DNA of 64,000 nucleotides from Liolophura sinensis. Taxonomy: Eukaryota; Mollusca; Polyplacophora; Chitonida; Chitonidae. The notes under the pieces were generated by a model that ran no database searches, was not told the origin of the DNA, and saw only the letters and a program-made list of their open reading frames with translations. The position numbers were made by a program, and so were the translations under genes. Positions 13,985 to 27,300 of the stretch are shown here, piece after piece. The stretch lies in NCBI RefSeq assembly GCF_032854445.1, contig NW_027017980.1, positions 108,001 to 172,000 on the forward strand, written 5' to 3'. The stretch's first letter is position 1. Every line of letters starts with the position of its first letter.

Positions 13985-14075
13985 TTGACTTATTTTGTTT
14001 TTGGAAAATTGGTTTGCGATTGATGACACAGAACGTCCATTACGGCTGAGGGCTGGTATACTATTGCCAGTTTCG
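13985..14075 (+). mobile_element. 3' end fragment of the same LINE family
   Basis: GATGACACAGAACGTCCATT, GGGCTGGTATAC and GTTTCGACGC match the same 3' ends. Confidence 0.5.
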
Positions 14076-16589
14076 ACGCTTTAATTCGGTCACATATTCA
14101 GTTGAATTTCTCTTTTCCCTAGTATTTGGAGATATGTTTCGGCTTCGACATACAAGTGCTGCAACGTATAAGCAGACGAACCCATGCCGCATATTAATTG
14201 ACGGAATGGATGCGAATTGCGGATGCTGATATTCACACATATTGTATGTGCAAATTTCTAGTGTTAACCAGTGGTGATACATTTGTGGTAATTTTGCCTC
14301 AGAATCACTTTGATTTTAAGTGTTACCAATGAGCCTTGTGAAAGAGAAAACTTAATTCAATCTTGGAAATCAAACCATTCAAATGATGCAGATTTAAGTG
14401 ATGCATGTGCAAGGAAACATCTTTATTTCAGCGATTATTTCCAGAGCAGTTGTTTATGACGTGGTTAAAAATGCTGTCTAATTACACGACGCTGCCTATG
14501 TATGAATAGAAAGAAAGGTGGCTCAATAATACCAAGGTGATAACTACACGGGGATCGATTGTGAAGAGGTGTGAAGACGTGTGCTGTGTTGTTGTGAAAA
14601 CTCTGTGATTATCAGAGCTCTTCATTTATTTATAACCGTTCTGCCTGCGGAGGATAAGAGGTGGGATTTGTAAATGGTGGAATCCTGAGCTTATTGACCA
14701 TAAGACAAGTGCCGTCGCAGGAGATTGATCCTTGAATGTGTGATCGGAGCTTACCGGCAGATCAAGAAAAGGGAAAATTCCATATGTTTGTGCCAAGCAG
14801 AGTTATTCCGAAAAATGTGTTTTGTAAAATTGTAAAGTGCCATTTCCACTTTTTAAATGAGCAAGAAACATCGCTTGGTGAAAATTAAAACCAACCGAAT
14901 GGAAATATATTAATTTTTGCTCCTCCTACCATAATGCTGACCCCCGTCGTATAAGTCAAATATTCTTGAGTAGGGCGTAAAACATCAGTCAAATAAATAA
15001 ATAAATAAATATTATTTTTGCTTTAAATGGGTTTCTTGAAATGGATTGAGATTGGTCACTGAATAAAACTGACATCGTGTAAGGCCGAGGTCCGTTCAAA
15101 TTCAACGCAGTATCCGCAGTATCAGTATACGCTGTATGTCATAAATCAAAGCTGTTAAGAACCTACGCATCGTCACAAGTACCTATGACATTATATGTCG
15201 ATCGGAGCAAGAGTTAACCCGACAACGCTTGTCTCGCCAAGCCTCAGTACTTCCCTGTAGCAAGTAGATGTTTCCGATAGCCAAACCGATTCTTAATGGC
15301 ATTCTTGTATCAGTTCAGCTTATTTCCTGGCATTTACCACACATTGTCATTTATTCTTGTGGTACTTCAACCCGGGGTTTGATATGTCTGAACTCTTCAA
15401 CACAAGGGATGTATCGACTATATTTTTGTAGATATATCCTAAAAGTATTGGGAAGTATACATAAGGAAGCAAGGAATGAAATGAATAAGTCATTTTAAAG
15501 TTTTAATAACAACCGTAAAGGTTACAACTCAGCAAGCCACTTCAATATTTTCCATCGTTTAACTCATATATATGGGAAATGTCAAAATGCAAGTCCCTGC
15601 GCATGCGCTGAAATCGTGGCGTACATTACATATTAGCGAAATAGTGTCAGTATATTAAGTAAGGGCAAGACTGGGATTTTACAATTGTCAGTTATTATGA
15701 CTAAGCTTGCCCATCAACTTTAAAGTATGGTGAGAGTCATTACTACGGGGTGGATCTTTATTTCTATTGTCTTCGTCAAAGCATTTCGTTGAGGCAGCAC
15801 CAGAAATATGCGAGTTTTGAGACCGACATTTTCCAAGCAAATAAGTGTGGCTAAAATTTGTATTACAAACACAAATTAGGAACTATATGCATTGTAATTT
15901 ACCATCTTGAGCAATTTTTCGGGCACTTAAAATACCCCGGTCAAAATAAATTAACAACGTAATTGTTCGTGTATGTCGTTCAGTTTTGGAAAAATTAGAT
16001 GATAACGAGAAGCTCGAGTCTCTGTGTGAGTGTATTAACGCACGGTTTTGGCAGTAAGGCAGAATTATAAAAATATCCACAGTGTGAAGGGCTTGCCTCG
16101 ATGTGAGCAGCGCCATGGTAAGACCGATATTTCTCAAGTAAAAAAAAGCCTTGTTGATGTTTTTATAACCTCAAATTCAGGATATACACGTATGGTTGGC
16201 AATAAGTCATGTCTTACATGTTTTCACGTTCTTAAAAAATACCATGCTGGAAATAAATAATGCAACTAGCTTAGACATGAAAATTCAGATCAGAAACTGA
16301 ATTCTATAGCTTCTGCATAATGTATTCATGTAGGCGAATGCCGAGTGTATACGTCCATGTTTATGGATGAGTTTCAGGAGAAGCTGCATTTGAGTAACAC
16401 TCATCTCGATTGTATACATAAACTGAATTTGAATGGCGCTTATCATGTTAACGACATACACCTTATGAACGTACATGTGGCCATCATCAAGCGAGATCGA
16501 CGTATACTATCTATATTGAACTGACAAGTACATTGAACGTTGGCAATGAGTTTTCACTTAACACCTTCCCTACAGACCATCGTAGTAAA
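14076..16589. other. Non-coding stretch
   Basis: Only a SINE fragment at 14,918 is recognised; nothing else. Confidence 0.5.
14918..15012 (+). mobile_element. SINE 3' fragment
   Basis: CCTACCATAATGCTGACCCC through the (AAAT)n tail. Confidence 0.8.
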
Positions 16590-16800
16590 ATCAGAACGGA
16601 GACGACAGCATGACAGTTGACAAATGGTCACACCTAACCGATGACATACGGCCTCTTTACCTCAGACTGGGTTTTATTCTACCTGTTCATATAAATACTT
16701 AAACAAAAAAGACAGTGATGTTAATTGCAATTTAATCGCCACTGTTCTAGAAATACTCAAAATGCTGTATTGTCATCTAAATCAAGTATTAAGTATCCAC
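16590..16800 (+). repeat. Interspersed repeat B
   Basis: CATGACAGTTGACAAATGGTC, CAGTGATGTTAATTGCAATT and TCAAAATGCTGTATTGTCATC. Confidence 0.7.
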
Positions 16801-17194
16801 CACAAAAAGTAAACTCTGTTTATTGCATTAAAACGAATTGATGTCTTTATATTCAAATGAAGTAAAGGTACACTCCGTGATAGTGTGATGCGTGCTAATC
16901 TTTCCATGTCTAGCTTACCCCAGACTTGGACCCACTGCCTTCCGCTACGAACGATCAAGCTGCAATTTTCTACAGAGCACAAACAAGGCCTTGACAAACG
17001 TTTTTCTGAAAACGCTTATACAGTCACGATAAACATGCGAGAAGCGGTATGAAATAAGATGGTAAAGTCACCCCTAGAGAGTAATAAAACCCAAGTAAAA
17101 CATAAACAGAAAGGATGGTGTGATCTCACCTATTTTATGACGAATAAAAATATTGTTGCGCCCATACTGATTCGCCCATGAAAATCCTCACCGG

Positions 17195-17296
17195 ACTTTC
17201 CTCTACCCGGTTTTCTGTCACCGCCACTCTAACCGCCGTCGTATAAATGAAATATAATTCAGAACGGCGTAAAACTCCATTCAAATAAATAAATAT
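17195..17296 (+). mobile_element. SINE 3' fragment, diverged
   Basis: CCGGTTTTCTGTCACCGCC and CGTCGTATAAATGAAATAT through the AAAT tail. Confidence 0.75.
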
Positions 17297-17814
17297 TACA
17301 TTATCTATCCATAACCAGAAATAAATGAATAAATCAGAAATGGCCATGATACATCTTACTATTGCCTATTTTATAGCCACAAAAAGTTGGCGTTATTTAT
17401 TTATTCCAATTGTGTTTTTAACGAATTCTCAACTATATGACAGCGTTATATCGGGTTGATTGGCGAAGGAAACCGGAATAACCGAAGTATAAAGTGGCTT
17501 TGTCGCTGAGCACAATATTATTTCCGTATGTAGAAAACAGTTTGGGTGTGCAGGTGTCCTAGCCTATTGTACAACAATCAACAAGGAGAACCGTCTTTCA
17601 TAGCTATGGAGTGAGTAGAAGTTCATTCTGTTATGAAATCGCAGGAGACCTCAGCAATAAACGTGATAGATTCTAGAACGTGGTGAGAATTTGTTAATTG
17701 CAGAACTCCTAACGAACTAAACTGAAATCGATAACTTGTGAGCTGTAATGAAATCTTCAAAAAATACAATTGGTTTATTTTATATGTCGATACTTCATTA
17801 CTCTTAATATACAT

Positions 17815-18013
17815 CGCTGTGAGTTCAAGTCCAGCTCATGCTGGCTTCCTCTCTGGCCGTAAGTGGGAGGTCTTCCAGCAACCTGCGGATGGTCGTGGGT
17901 TTCCCCCGGGCTCTGCCCGGTTTCCACCCACCATAATGCTGGCCGCCGTCGTATAAGTGAAATATTCTTGAGTACGGTGTAAAACACCAGTCAAAAAAAA
18001 AAAAAAAAAAAAA
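17815..18013 (+). mobile_element. tRNA-derived SINE, 5'-truncated, with 13-bp target duplication
   Basis: Starts at CGCTGTGAGTTCAAGTCC and ends in poly-A instead of AAAT repeats. TCTTAATATACAT at 17,802-17,814 and 18,014-18,026 is a perfect target duplication, so this is a recent insertion. Confidence 0.9.
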
Positions 18014-18099
18014 TCTTAATATACATGATACCCAAAAATATATATTTCCATTTTACGACGGAATTCGGGCTGCTTGATGGAGGAAACATCGTGTGTGCA

Positions 18100-19060
18100 A
18101 AGTAAGCAGAAATACCGTAGGGTGAGATATTTAGATGCAACATGTTGGGCTGCTTGGTCGATGGTTACTTGTGATGACATAAGACGGAATGGCTGAACTT
18201 AAATAATAAAATCTTTGTTTAGGCCAAATGAAAAAAACCATTGTAAAAATGATTACGTCCATCAGCTATATTCATTGAATGGGTTGTAACCATCAGTATA
18301 TTCTAGTCGTAGTGTCAAATACAAATGACTGCATATGATGTGTCAAGCTCATCATGTGAATCCGTTTAGACGTTGCGAATAAAACTCAATCTGGCAATTC
18401 CATTATCGAGAATCGCGTAGGTGACACGGTCAAGATGTCACACCGTGTTTGTCTTACCCCGGGTGGGGCGGGGTGCTACTTTCGTAGCATGTAAGCCACG
18501 TCACAGGGGATTCCAACATGCGCCAACATGCACGGGCTTAGGAGCTTTGGTTCAGAAGATATGGGCGTCTGATAACCCATTAGATTCACCGGCACAACTT
18601 CAAGGCTTAGATCCATTTGATGTCGGGGAGAAACTGATGAGCATAAATCAACCATTAATTCCGGATCATGTGGCAAGGTCTTTGAAAGAAAATACAACTT
18701 TACAGCCAAATATCTGAATTATCTGGGACAGAACGTGGGCATATATAAGTGAATATGTATAGTGTGTTTGTTCCTCTCAAATTTCTGAAGACAAATCTTG
18801 AAGCCAGTTTTTAGGGATTCTTTTCTCTCTGTGATGGTTTAAGGAAATCGACCTGTAATCTCTATGGGTTTATTTATCAATCAGGCAACCCACCATCTAA
18901 ACCAAAGGCAAACAGCTGAGGAATGTTGAGTCTCTATCAGCTGTTAGGGCAACTTTTGTTGTATGTGGTTCATTCGGTGTTTTGTATTCATCACATGTGT
19001 TGCTGATTCAATGGTGCAATATAAAATATTAATGCAAACAGAGCAAAACTCGATTAGGGT
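18100..19060 (+). repeat. Local duplication, copy A
   Basis: Matches 20,200-21,080 in the same orientation, for example GCATATGATGTGTCAAGCTC, GATGTCACACCGTGT, GTTCAGAAGATATGGGCGTC and GTGATGGTTTAAGGAAATCG. Copies are clearly diverged. One frame gives similar peptides in both (see the second copy), but here it carries stops. Confidence 0.75.
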
Positions 19061-19135
19061 TTCATTTTAACTGTTTATTTAAATGCAGGAAATACTAGCA
19101 CTTTACATGCCCCTTAGCACCATGGCTTGAGCAAT

Positions 19136-19365
19136 ATCCATCAGTTTATTTACTTGCTGGCATGATTTGCTCAAGAATATCGTTGAATTTCATACACGGA
19201 CGAAAACGCACACAGAGGCGGTTGTTGTTGAGGGGTATCCACACATCTTGTCAAGTACCTAAAATATCCTGACATGAAATAATAGTTCGCCAGAAGTAAC
19301 TGGATTCGAACACGTGACCACATTGGCCAGTTGTTTCCGCACTGAGCCCTTTTAAATGCTCAGCC
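19136..19365 (-). mobile_element. Diverged SINE of a related subfamily
   Basis: Starts TTTATTTACTTGCTGGC with GCTCAAGAATATCG and ends in a tRNA-like head with a B-box-like GGATTCGAACACGTGACC. Divergent, so old. Confidence 0.5.
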
Positions 19366-19476
19366 GGAAAAGCTCCTAATGCTACAAAAAATATCACTAC
19401 AGGTTGATTAAGAATCCAAACACCAGTTGTGTATGCTCAATCTTATACGAATACGTCGGTGTGCAAAAACTAAAAA

Positions 19477-19593
19477 CTACATGACGTATGTTAAGTTTGA
19501 CTACATGACGTATGTAAAGTTTGACTACATGACGTATGTAAAGTTTGACTACATGACGTATGTAAAGTTTGACTACATGACGTTTGTAAAGGC
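19477..19593 (+). repeat. 24-bp minisatellite, five units
   Basis: Units begin CTACATGACGTATGTAAAG at 19,477, 19,501, 19,525, 19,549 and 19,573. Confidence 0.9.
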
Positions 19594-20199
19594 TTTTTGG
19601 CTTTAAACAACCCACTACACAGTGGGTTGACTTTTTCAATAGTTGGAATTAATCAAAACTAACAAATGTTGCGTTATATACATCACTTGTTTATATCAAT
19701 AAGGCGTATGAGGACAGGTATAGTGGATGCATAAGCATGCGTGGGACCATCAAAAAATTACTGTTTTATATCATTCAGGCGTATGAGGAACTCACGAGGG
19801 ACCGTATAAAAATCACTGTTTTATATCGACGCGGGGTTTTCTGTGACCATCATGGCGTTTGTTTGAACTGCGTGGATAGGGACGGTAACTTCGGAATGTG
19901 GGCGAATTCTCATTCCGTCATGAAACAAATCACAAGAGACTCCACAATAAGCGTACTAGCTTCACAGGGATATGAAGAAACGTGACGAAAAATAACTTCT
20001 TGCAAACTGTTCAGCAAACTAGACTTTGAATCAATAATTCCAGACCACATTTTTGGGCGACATCTTTCGCCGACATTTCAGACTGCTGGCGTGCATATCA
20101 TTTGCATAAATTAATGACATCGTAAATGTCGGAACTGTACAAAAGATGAAGATGGCCTGTTGACTGTTAGTACTTCACGTTCTTAGGGGCATCTCGATT

Positions 20200-21080
20200 A
20201 AATAATAAATGGCATACGATATTTAGAGGCTTTACCTAGACCCGCTGGGCCGGTTCTGAGAAGTGAAGAAATGAGACATAAAGGATGTATTAAGCCATCT
20301 AATCTATGGTTTCGGGGACATAAAATGAAACCATTATTATCAGAATATATTTCGTCCAAGAGTCTATTCAGTGAATAGTCGTCATTTAATGGGTTGTAGC
20401 CACCAGTATAATCCAGTCGCTGAGTGAAATATGAATAACTGCATATGATGTATCAAGCTCATCATGTAAATCCGTTGAGACGGTGCCAGTCAAACTAGAT
20501 CTGGCAAACTCCGTTGTCGAAAATCACGTAGGTGACAGAGTCAGGATGTCACACCGTGTATCTCTTACCAGAGAGGAGAGGCCATATCCGTACCATGTCA
20601 GCCACGTCACGGGTTATTCCGACATGCGCACGGGGGTTAGGAGATTTGGTTCAGAAGACATGGGCGTCTGGGAGCCCATTAGATTCACTGGCACAGCCTC
20701 AAGAATCATTTGATTTCGGGGAGAAACTGATGACCACAAACCAAGGTGTCATGTCACGAAGTCTATTTGTAGACAAATACCTTTTTACAGCGAAATATCT
20801 TAATTATGTAGGAAACAACGTGGATTTACATAGGTGAATACGTAGTGTGTTTTGTAGCTGGTTTGTTTCCTTCAGACTTCTGAAGGCAAATCTTAAAATA
20901 ACGTTTTAGGAATTACTTTCTCTCGGTGATGGTTTAAGGAAATCGAACTCAACGGGTTCATTCATCAATCAAGACACCCACTACTCAGTCAAGGAATGGA
21001 GAATCTCTCAGCCGTTAAGATGTTAATTTGTGTAGAATAGTGCCCTGTATACGTCACAGGTTCGCTGACTAAATGGTATT
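20200..21080 (+). repeat. Local duplication, copy B, with a possible old coding frame
   Basis: Second copy of the ~0.9 kb unit. The frame 20,483-20,713 (76 residues, including NSVVENHVGDRVRMSHRV and RFGSEDMGV) has a counterpart in copy A, where the changes are mostly conservative (V/I, H/R, R/K) but two stops follow the second block. I do not recognise the peptide. It may be a fragment of a mobile-element protein. Confidence 0.7.
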
Positions 21081-21114
21081 GAAATTGATATTTGCTTACA
21101 ATATATCGGCGGTT

Positions 21115-21200
21115 TGTATTTATTTATTTATTTGATTGGTCTTTACGCCGCACTCAAGATCATTTTACTTATACGACGGCGGTAGGTGGCTGGCAGACCT
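21115..21200 (-). mobile_element. SINE 3' fragment
   Basis: (TATT)n followed by TTGATTGGTCTTTACGCCGC and CTTATACGACGGCGG. Confidence 0.8.
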
Positions 21201-22434
21201 TCACATGTACGGGGGTTTGTTTGAACAGCATGGACGTAGATATACACCTCATTGTTTTATGTGTACACAGCGTTTGTGTGAACAGCACGTATAAACATCA
21301 CCGTTCTGTAGAACACGATTCTTTTTCGTTTTGCACAAAATCCAATATTGCCACCAAGTCACGTGATCAGTTTCCACAACTTCAAGTCTTTACCTAAAAC
21401 ATACTGAAGTTGCACATACGTCTAATTACCCGTTCTCTCATAACACTCTCCACAATTTTAGTGGGAGTAATAATAATCCGAAGAGAAAGATTGGGATTCT
21501 AGCCTGAATGTCTTGAGCTTCTAACAATTGTTTCCATGGTAATGTGGTGGACGTTTTCAATTAAACACTGGTGGTTATGGTTAATGTGGTAAACATGTGG
21601 CATCAACATTTTGCACTGAAAATAAACATGAAGTCGTCCTCAATGGACGACATGTTTTTATTGACAATACCCATATAACTGGGGCACACATACTAGTCAC
21701 ACCTATGGATTTTGACACGGCATACATATAATTCGTTTTATAGGGCATAAAATGCCATAAAACCTATAATATTCCTTCACATTGAAGGATAGTCTTTCAG
21801 GAAAAGAGATTTTTACAAAATGCAATTTCCACGTGTGAGTTACTTCAGTCCGTTTTAAGTTTACTATAGTAAACACTTTTAAGTATTGAACGGCTTTCTA
21901 CACTGAATTGTAAAAAACATACGTACTTACTGTACTAATGGTGTTTATTGAAAATATCCGCCATATTGCTTTGCAAACCATAATAACACATCTCTTTATT
22001 AAGTAAACAAGTTTTTTTTCAACGCACACCCGGACTCGTTTCTAACTGTGAAAGCAGTGTTTAAAAATGAAGTATGTGTAGTTAGTGTGTACATGTGGGC
22101 CATGTGCCATCTAGAAGGCTCGCTTGGCTTGGGCAAAATCTGTCAATAACCGCCTTTTTCTGATGTCTGGACATTGTGTGATGGATAACAGTCGCGGCTA
22201 ACACATCTCCGAACCGTTGGCCTTTTCTTTGAAAAATTACTTCACTCCGTTGCTTTTTCGGCACGTTTACCTGCCCTGCGCAGTTTAGAATCAACGTAAT
22301 AGCGGCAGATGATCGCATCCTACATCATTCCCACGTGCCAACAGAGTCTAAATACAAACTCAACTTTTTACTCACGTTGAAAAACATATACCCCACTTTC
22401 ATTTTTTTTATGACATAAAATTTCGCTAGAGTAG

Positions 22435-22527
22435 GACTGTAAGCAGAATTAGGTACGAAATGCAGTGATGCTTATTGTAATTTATTAGAGGTCACTAGTT
22501 CTGAATTACTCTTATTGCTGTATTTTA
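22435..22527 (+). repeat. Interspersed repeat B fragment carrying a SINE
   Basis: CAGTGATGCTTATTGTAATT and TTATTAGAGGTCACTAGTTC lead directly into the SINE at 22,528. Confidence 0.65.
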
Positions 22528-22800
22528 GGGGCCTCCGTGGCTCAGTTGGTTATCGCGCTAGCGCAACGTAATGATCTGGGAGCCGCTCACCAATGCGGTC
22601 GCTGTGAGTTCAAGTCCAGCTCATGCTGGCTTCCTCTCCGGCCGTAAGTGAGAAGGACAGCCAGCAACCTGCGGATGGTCGTGGGTTTTCTGCGGGCTCT
22701 GCCCGGTTTTCTCCACCATAATGTTGGCTGCCGTCGTATAAGTGAAATATTCTTGAGTACGGTGTAAAACCACCAATCAAATCAAATAAATAAATATTGA
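22528..22800 (+). mobile_element. tRNA-derived SINE, near full length
   Basis: Complete from GGGGCCTCCGTGGCTCAG to the (AAAT)n tail. Flanks TGTATTTTA (22,519-22,527) and TGTATTTCA (22,801-22,809) fit a 9-bp target duplication with one mismatch. The 5' flank ATTACTCTTATTGCTGTATT is also found next to the SINE at 59,467 (reverse strand), so both copies sit at the same place in repeat B. Confidence 0.9.
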
Positions 22801-22974
22801 TGTATTTCATTTCAATTTAATGATAAGTCACATGACACAATGCAATGGTAAAATATCAACAATATTTACAAATAAGGTAATATCATGTAGATCTATGAAA
22901 TCGAAAAATGTCAAGGAGAAACAAAAGGAAAGAGAAATGGCCCATTCTTAATGCAATGATCAACACTAAACGCG

Positions 22975-23330
22975 TGGGAAAGAATGGATGATTAGTAGGT
23001 ATTGACTGGAAAAAAATGAATGAATAATTGAATGATCATAGGACCAGTGTTTGCAGAATGAAAGAATATAGGGTTTAATACCTAGAGATGAATGAATGAA
23101 TAAATCAATGAATGATAAGTGTATAACGACTGGAGAAGAATGGATGATTATAGGAATTAATGCCTGGAGATTGAATGAATGATTGATTATAGGGTTTAAT
23201 GCCTGGGTGTGAAAGAATGATAAGTGTATAACGACTGGAGAAGAATGAAAGAATGGACGATTATAGGGAGTACTACCTGGTGAACGAATGAATGAATGAA
23301 TGAATGAACGATAAGGTTTAAACGTGACGT
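22975..23330. repeat. Degenerate GAATGAATG-rich minisatellite
   Basis: Irregular units built from GAATGAATGA, AACGACTGGAGAAGAATG and TTATAGGGTTTAATGCCTGG. The 159-residue reverse-strand open frame is a by-product of the repeat. Confidence 0.75.
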
Positions 23331-24589
23331 TATACTCTGATAAGATGACCATGCAAGGAAGTATGCATATTAATGAGAAAACAAACAACATGTGAGATAT
23401 TGCTCTCCATGTACATGTACATGATATGAATGTATAACCATACATTCATATCAACACAGAATCAGCATACACGGTGAAGTATGGCTTCATTATCAACGGT
23501 TTAAGAGCTCAGAAACCTTTGTGCGGATTCTGTGGCAATCACCGCAAAGGGTTTCGTTTTCAGACCACAGAATCCATATCCATGTACACCTCCAACAGAG
23601 GGCAGAATAGCACAATACTGCGAATTTTGTTAGTAAAATTGGGCCTCGACAGAAGATACAAATCGCAAACGCTACAACTCATTCACCATAACCGAGAGGG
23701 GAAGGCGTGCCCATTGTCCGTCTCATTACCATCAATCTGCACCATAGATCCAGGGTACGCAGTTTATAAGAACAATGACAGAACGATAAATAGAAAATGT
23801 CGAACACATGTTTTATGGGTGCTGTTAGCATCGTAATCACATCAAAACAATGACGGTATAATTTCTTCGGTGTGCTTTATCGCTTCCTGTATAGAGAGGA
23901 CCTGCGTTTGCAAGACCTGGGAAAGACGTGATACATCTAGTTAAACTTGAAATGTTAGATACAAAATACTTTGAGCATTGACACACTTTTGACCTGGGCT
24001 TTTGAATTTGCTCAGTAGTTTAATGAACAGTGATTATCATGACGTTGAGTGATCCGAAATTTATCACCAACACTGAGTTTTCTAAGGTTGGGCCGTCGAA
24101 TGATCTGGGTCACAAGGACGAGGCTTAAATCCCGAGGCTTAATTTTGCGGAACATGCACTGTCTTGTTAATGCATTTAAATACCTCTTTGTTCATCATGG
24201 CGTTTAAGTGCTTAATCAAGTCGCTCGATCAAATCCGCCATCAGCAAAGTTAATATGAGTATATGTAACAAATAAGTATATATAGTATATGTTAGTTTAA
24301 CTATATATAACAAGTAAGTATATGCATGACCATATCATTAACACGTTTGATAAAGAACTCTTGTGCAAAAAAGTTGAGGATACGCTAATCCTTTCATCCA
24401 GGTGTGTTTAAAAGAAATGACAATCTTATACAAAATATCTATATGTACCAAAAGAATATTCCATCCGAAGATTGAAAACAATACTTTTGTTTATTTTTCT
24501 GATGATGTTTAACCGAGGTACCATGGGTACCAAGGTACTCGTCAGAATCCCATATTAACGAAAAATATTTATACAATGGGTCAGGAGTC
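23331..24589. other. Non-coding stretch
   Basis: The open frame 23,474-23,836 is not recognisable. A short TATATATAA-rich segment lies at 24,280-24,320. Confidence 0.5.
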
Positions 24590-24735
24590 TCTAACCAACG
24601 TGGCCGCTGTGAGTTCAAGTCCAACTTCAACTTATGCTGGCTCCCTCTCCTGTCGTATTAGCCTACGTGAGAAAAACTGACAGCAACCTACCGATGGTCC
24701 TGGGTATTCTCCAATATTCTCAAGTTCCTTACACC
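24590..24735 (+). mobile_element. SINE central fragment, diverged
   Basis: GGCCGCTGTGAGTTCAAGTCC followed by a diverged central domain (GACAGCAACCTACCGATGG). No tail. Confidence 0.75.
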
Positions 24736-24755
24736 ATAAATTAACAAGATAAGAG

Positions 24756-25180
24756 ACTTACAGCATAGCGAGTAAAATAATAGCACCGACGAGGGTGTGA
24801 TAGTTGGCAAATGGTCACACGTAACCGGTGAAATACGGCCACTTGTCGGTCTACATCAGATAGGGCTCCATTCTAACGATTCATATACAGGCATAAATAG
24901 TGGAAAATTGCATCCCCCTTAGCCCCATTGCTTAAGCAGAAATATGTATAAAAAAAAGAACTAAATAAATACAGTGTTGTCATTAGCAATTTATTAGACG
25001 TCACTTGTTCAGATTCATACATAACGCTATGTTGTCTGAGAAAGATGCCTGAGAAAGATGAAATGTTATCGTGTGGAAATAATGCAAAGGGCCTCGACCT
25101 CGGGAATGCATGATTCACCAACAAAGTCCTGATTTATGTAGGAATGCAGTCTGGATTTTACCGATTTTCTTTCACAATGT
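24756..25180 (+). repeat. Interspersed repeat B, long copy
   Basis: ACTTACAGCATAGCGAGTAAA, GTGATAGTTGGCAAATGGTC, CCCATTGCTTAAGCAGAAAT, AGCAATTTATTAGACGTCAC and GTAGGAATGCAGTCTGGATT in order. Confidence 0.7.
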
Positions 25181-27194
25181 CGTCACTGCTCTGGCTTTAC
25201 TCTGGTCCTTTATATCCAGTCTTTTCAGGCTATTTTTTTTTTATATCCAGGAGAATTTCTAGGGCATTTGGTCTGCAATAATATATAATGAATACCTGGT
25301 ACATTTTACTTTTTTAGACCAGGTATATTTGCTTTTTTATCACAAGATTGCTGCTTGAGCTTTAATGGATCTCTTTAATGAGAAATTTGATTAAACGGCT
25401 ATTTTGGGGGAAATTCGGTTCAAGTGATGATTGACTCAGGGATAAGAATACGACTGTTTTGCTGTCATATATTGCGGTGAGTCAAACAAACTCTACTTCC
25501 CCCATTCCCTCCCCCGCATTATGGCTGCCCGTGTGTATCCCAGTCACGAAGCAACGCCCACTTACTACAACAGCAGCAGGAATAGAGCTCTGACCAATAA
25601 TAAAACGATTTTTCTTCTCGAAAACATGCGATTTCACAACATTAAACATCGAGGTGACAAAAGCATATTAAGGACAGAAAAGAAATGCGGACAAAAGCAG
25701 TGGCTTTGTGATTATCGGAAAGCAATCTAAACGGTAACAAGAGCACCTGTGAGGGAAGCAAAGCGCGCAGGAAGCGGATCTCAGAAAGTCAATCAGCAGC
25801 CACTAACATTGTCCCAGAAACAATTAGTTCCTTGCCGACGCTCAATTTATCTGGATTAGTCTTGTACTACAGTCCATTTTGTCGTTTTCTACCCTTGTGC
25901 TATAATCTGCGCTCTCCGCCTAGTAGTCGTCCTATTGCAAAAATGACTCTGAACACGCGACTGTCAAGATAAAGTATCACCGGAAATGACCTGTGACTCC
26001 AGTAAAACGCAGATCTGTTGGTACTGATGAAAAGTGTTTTAATTTGCTTCATAAACAGGATGATCTCGGTCGATATAAGCTTTCTTTATTTTATTATATA
26101 AGAAAAGAAGAATAAATGATTATAATGTGTAGACCAGTGTGGTTGACATGTCAAAATTGACAATCTACTGCAGAACACGTTTTTATCAGTTTTTCTTCAC
26201 GAAAATTTGTCCACTGGCAATAATTAAAAAGCGCTTGTAGACATTTCCAATTCTCCACTTAAAACAATGATACACCCAATGCAATAGCTCTTATGTTGAA
26301 AGTTTAAGGATGGTTAAAAAAGGTGTCATAAACTGTTCATTTTATTTTAGAACAGCGACACATTCCTCACGCAAGGCTACAAATCATCAGTGGACTTTCT
26401 AAACAAGAGCAACAAGTTTATTTTTGGCCTGATGTGATCTTTAATGGATAAACGAGGCATCCAAATCAACAAGTCGCTTTCAGATATCATTACCAACAAG
26501 TGGTTCAAACAGAAAGACAGATAACAACCGAATCTCTAGTAATTGATTTGGTAATGATGATCTTCTGTGGAAAAGACACGCGCGGTTCAACCATGTGACC
26601 ATGGCCACCAGATTCGCTTCCCGCGTTTAATTAAACCTTTCACCTAGCCTTTTGAGCAGTTAAACATTTGTCAAAAGGACAAGCTCTCCAACACCGGAAG
26701 TTGACGGGGTCATTTGCTGTAGTGACCACTTAAATGGTGTCTCAGGTGGTGGTTATAGTCTCCCAGAGTCACTCTGTTGCCTCGATCGGTCTGTGATTAG
26801 TGGAAATGAAACTAGCAGTTAACTGGTCTGTTGTAGATAGGAACCTTTCATTGCTCTATCAGAAGATGTGTGGAGTACAGACTATCTAGACATGTCACAA
26901 GCTTGATGAATTTTACCAGAATGCCGACGACTGGGCTATGGTGTTTTGATCTTGCTGTCTGTGACGTACACAAAAGGCAGAGCGCTTAAACGGAATAGAA
27001 AAGAAGGAAAGCTGCTTCAAGCTGGACAGCTGCTGTGAATTACGGGATATTATATAATGGTACTCAAAGAAAAGTTATGTTTTTACTCAACTTTTGACTC
27101 GAGTTGATTGATGGATCAAATGGAATTTAGTCAGCTCTTCACATCATTGATCTTGAATCATGTCAGATGTATATTTTCTTCTTTATACACAGTT
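25181..27194. other. Non-coding stretch
   Basis: I see no gene or clear repeat. Confidence 0.5.
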
Positions 27195-27300
27195 CTTTAG
27201 TGGTTTGTTTTGAAGGTTGTATTGGGAACTGACCAAGGGATATATTGACCCGGAACGTCCATTTTGGTTGATTGCTGGTATAGGCCTACGAAAATCTGTT
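27195..27300 (+). mobile_element. 3' end fragment of the same LINE family
   Basis: TATTGACCCGGAACGTCCAT and TTGATTGCTGGTATAGG match the 3' ends at 60,150-60,210 and 35,600-35,685. Confidence 0.5.

Noticed and set aside
22966-23445. 159-residue reverse-strand frame
   Set aside because: Spans a degenerate GAATGAATG repeat; the peptide is Phe/His/Ser repetitive.
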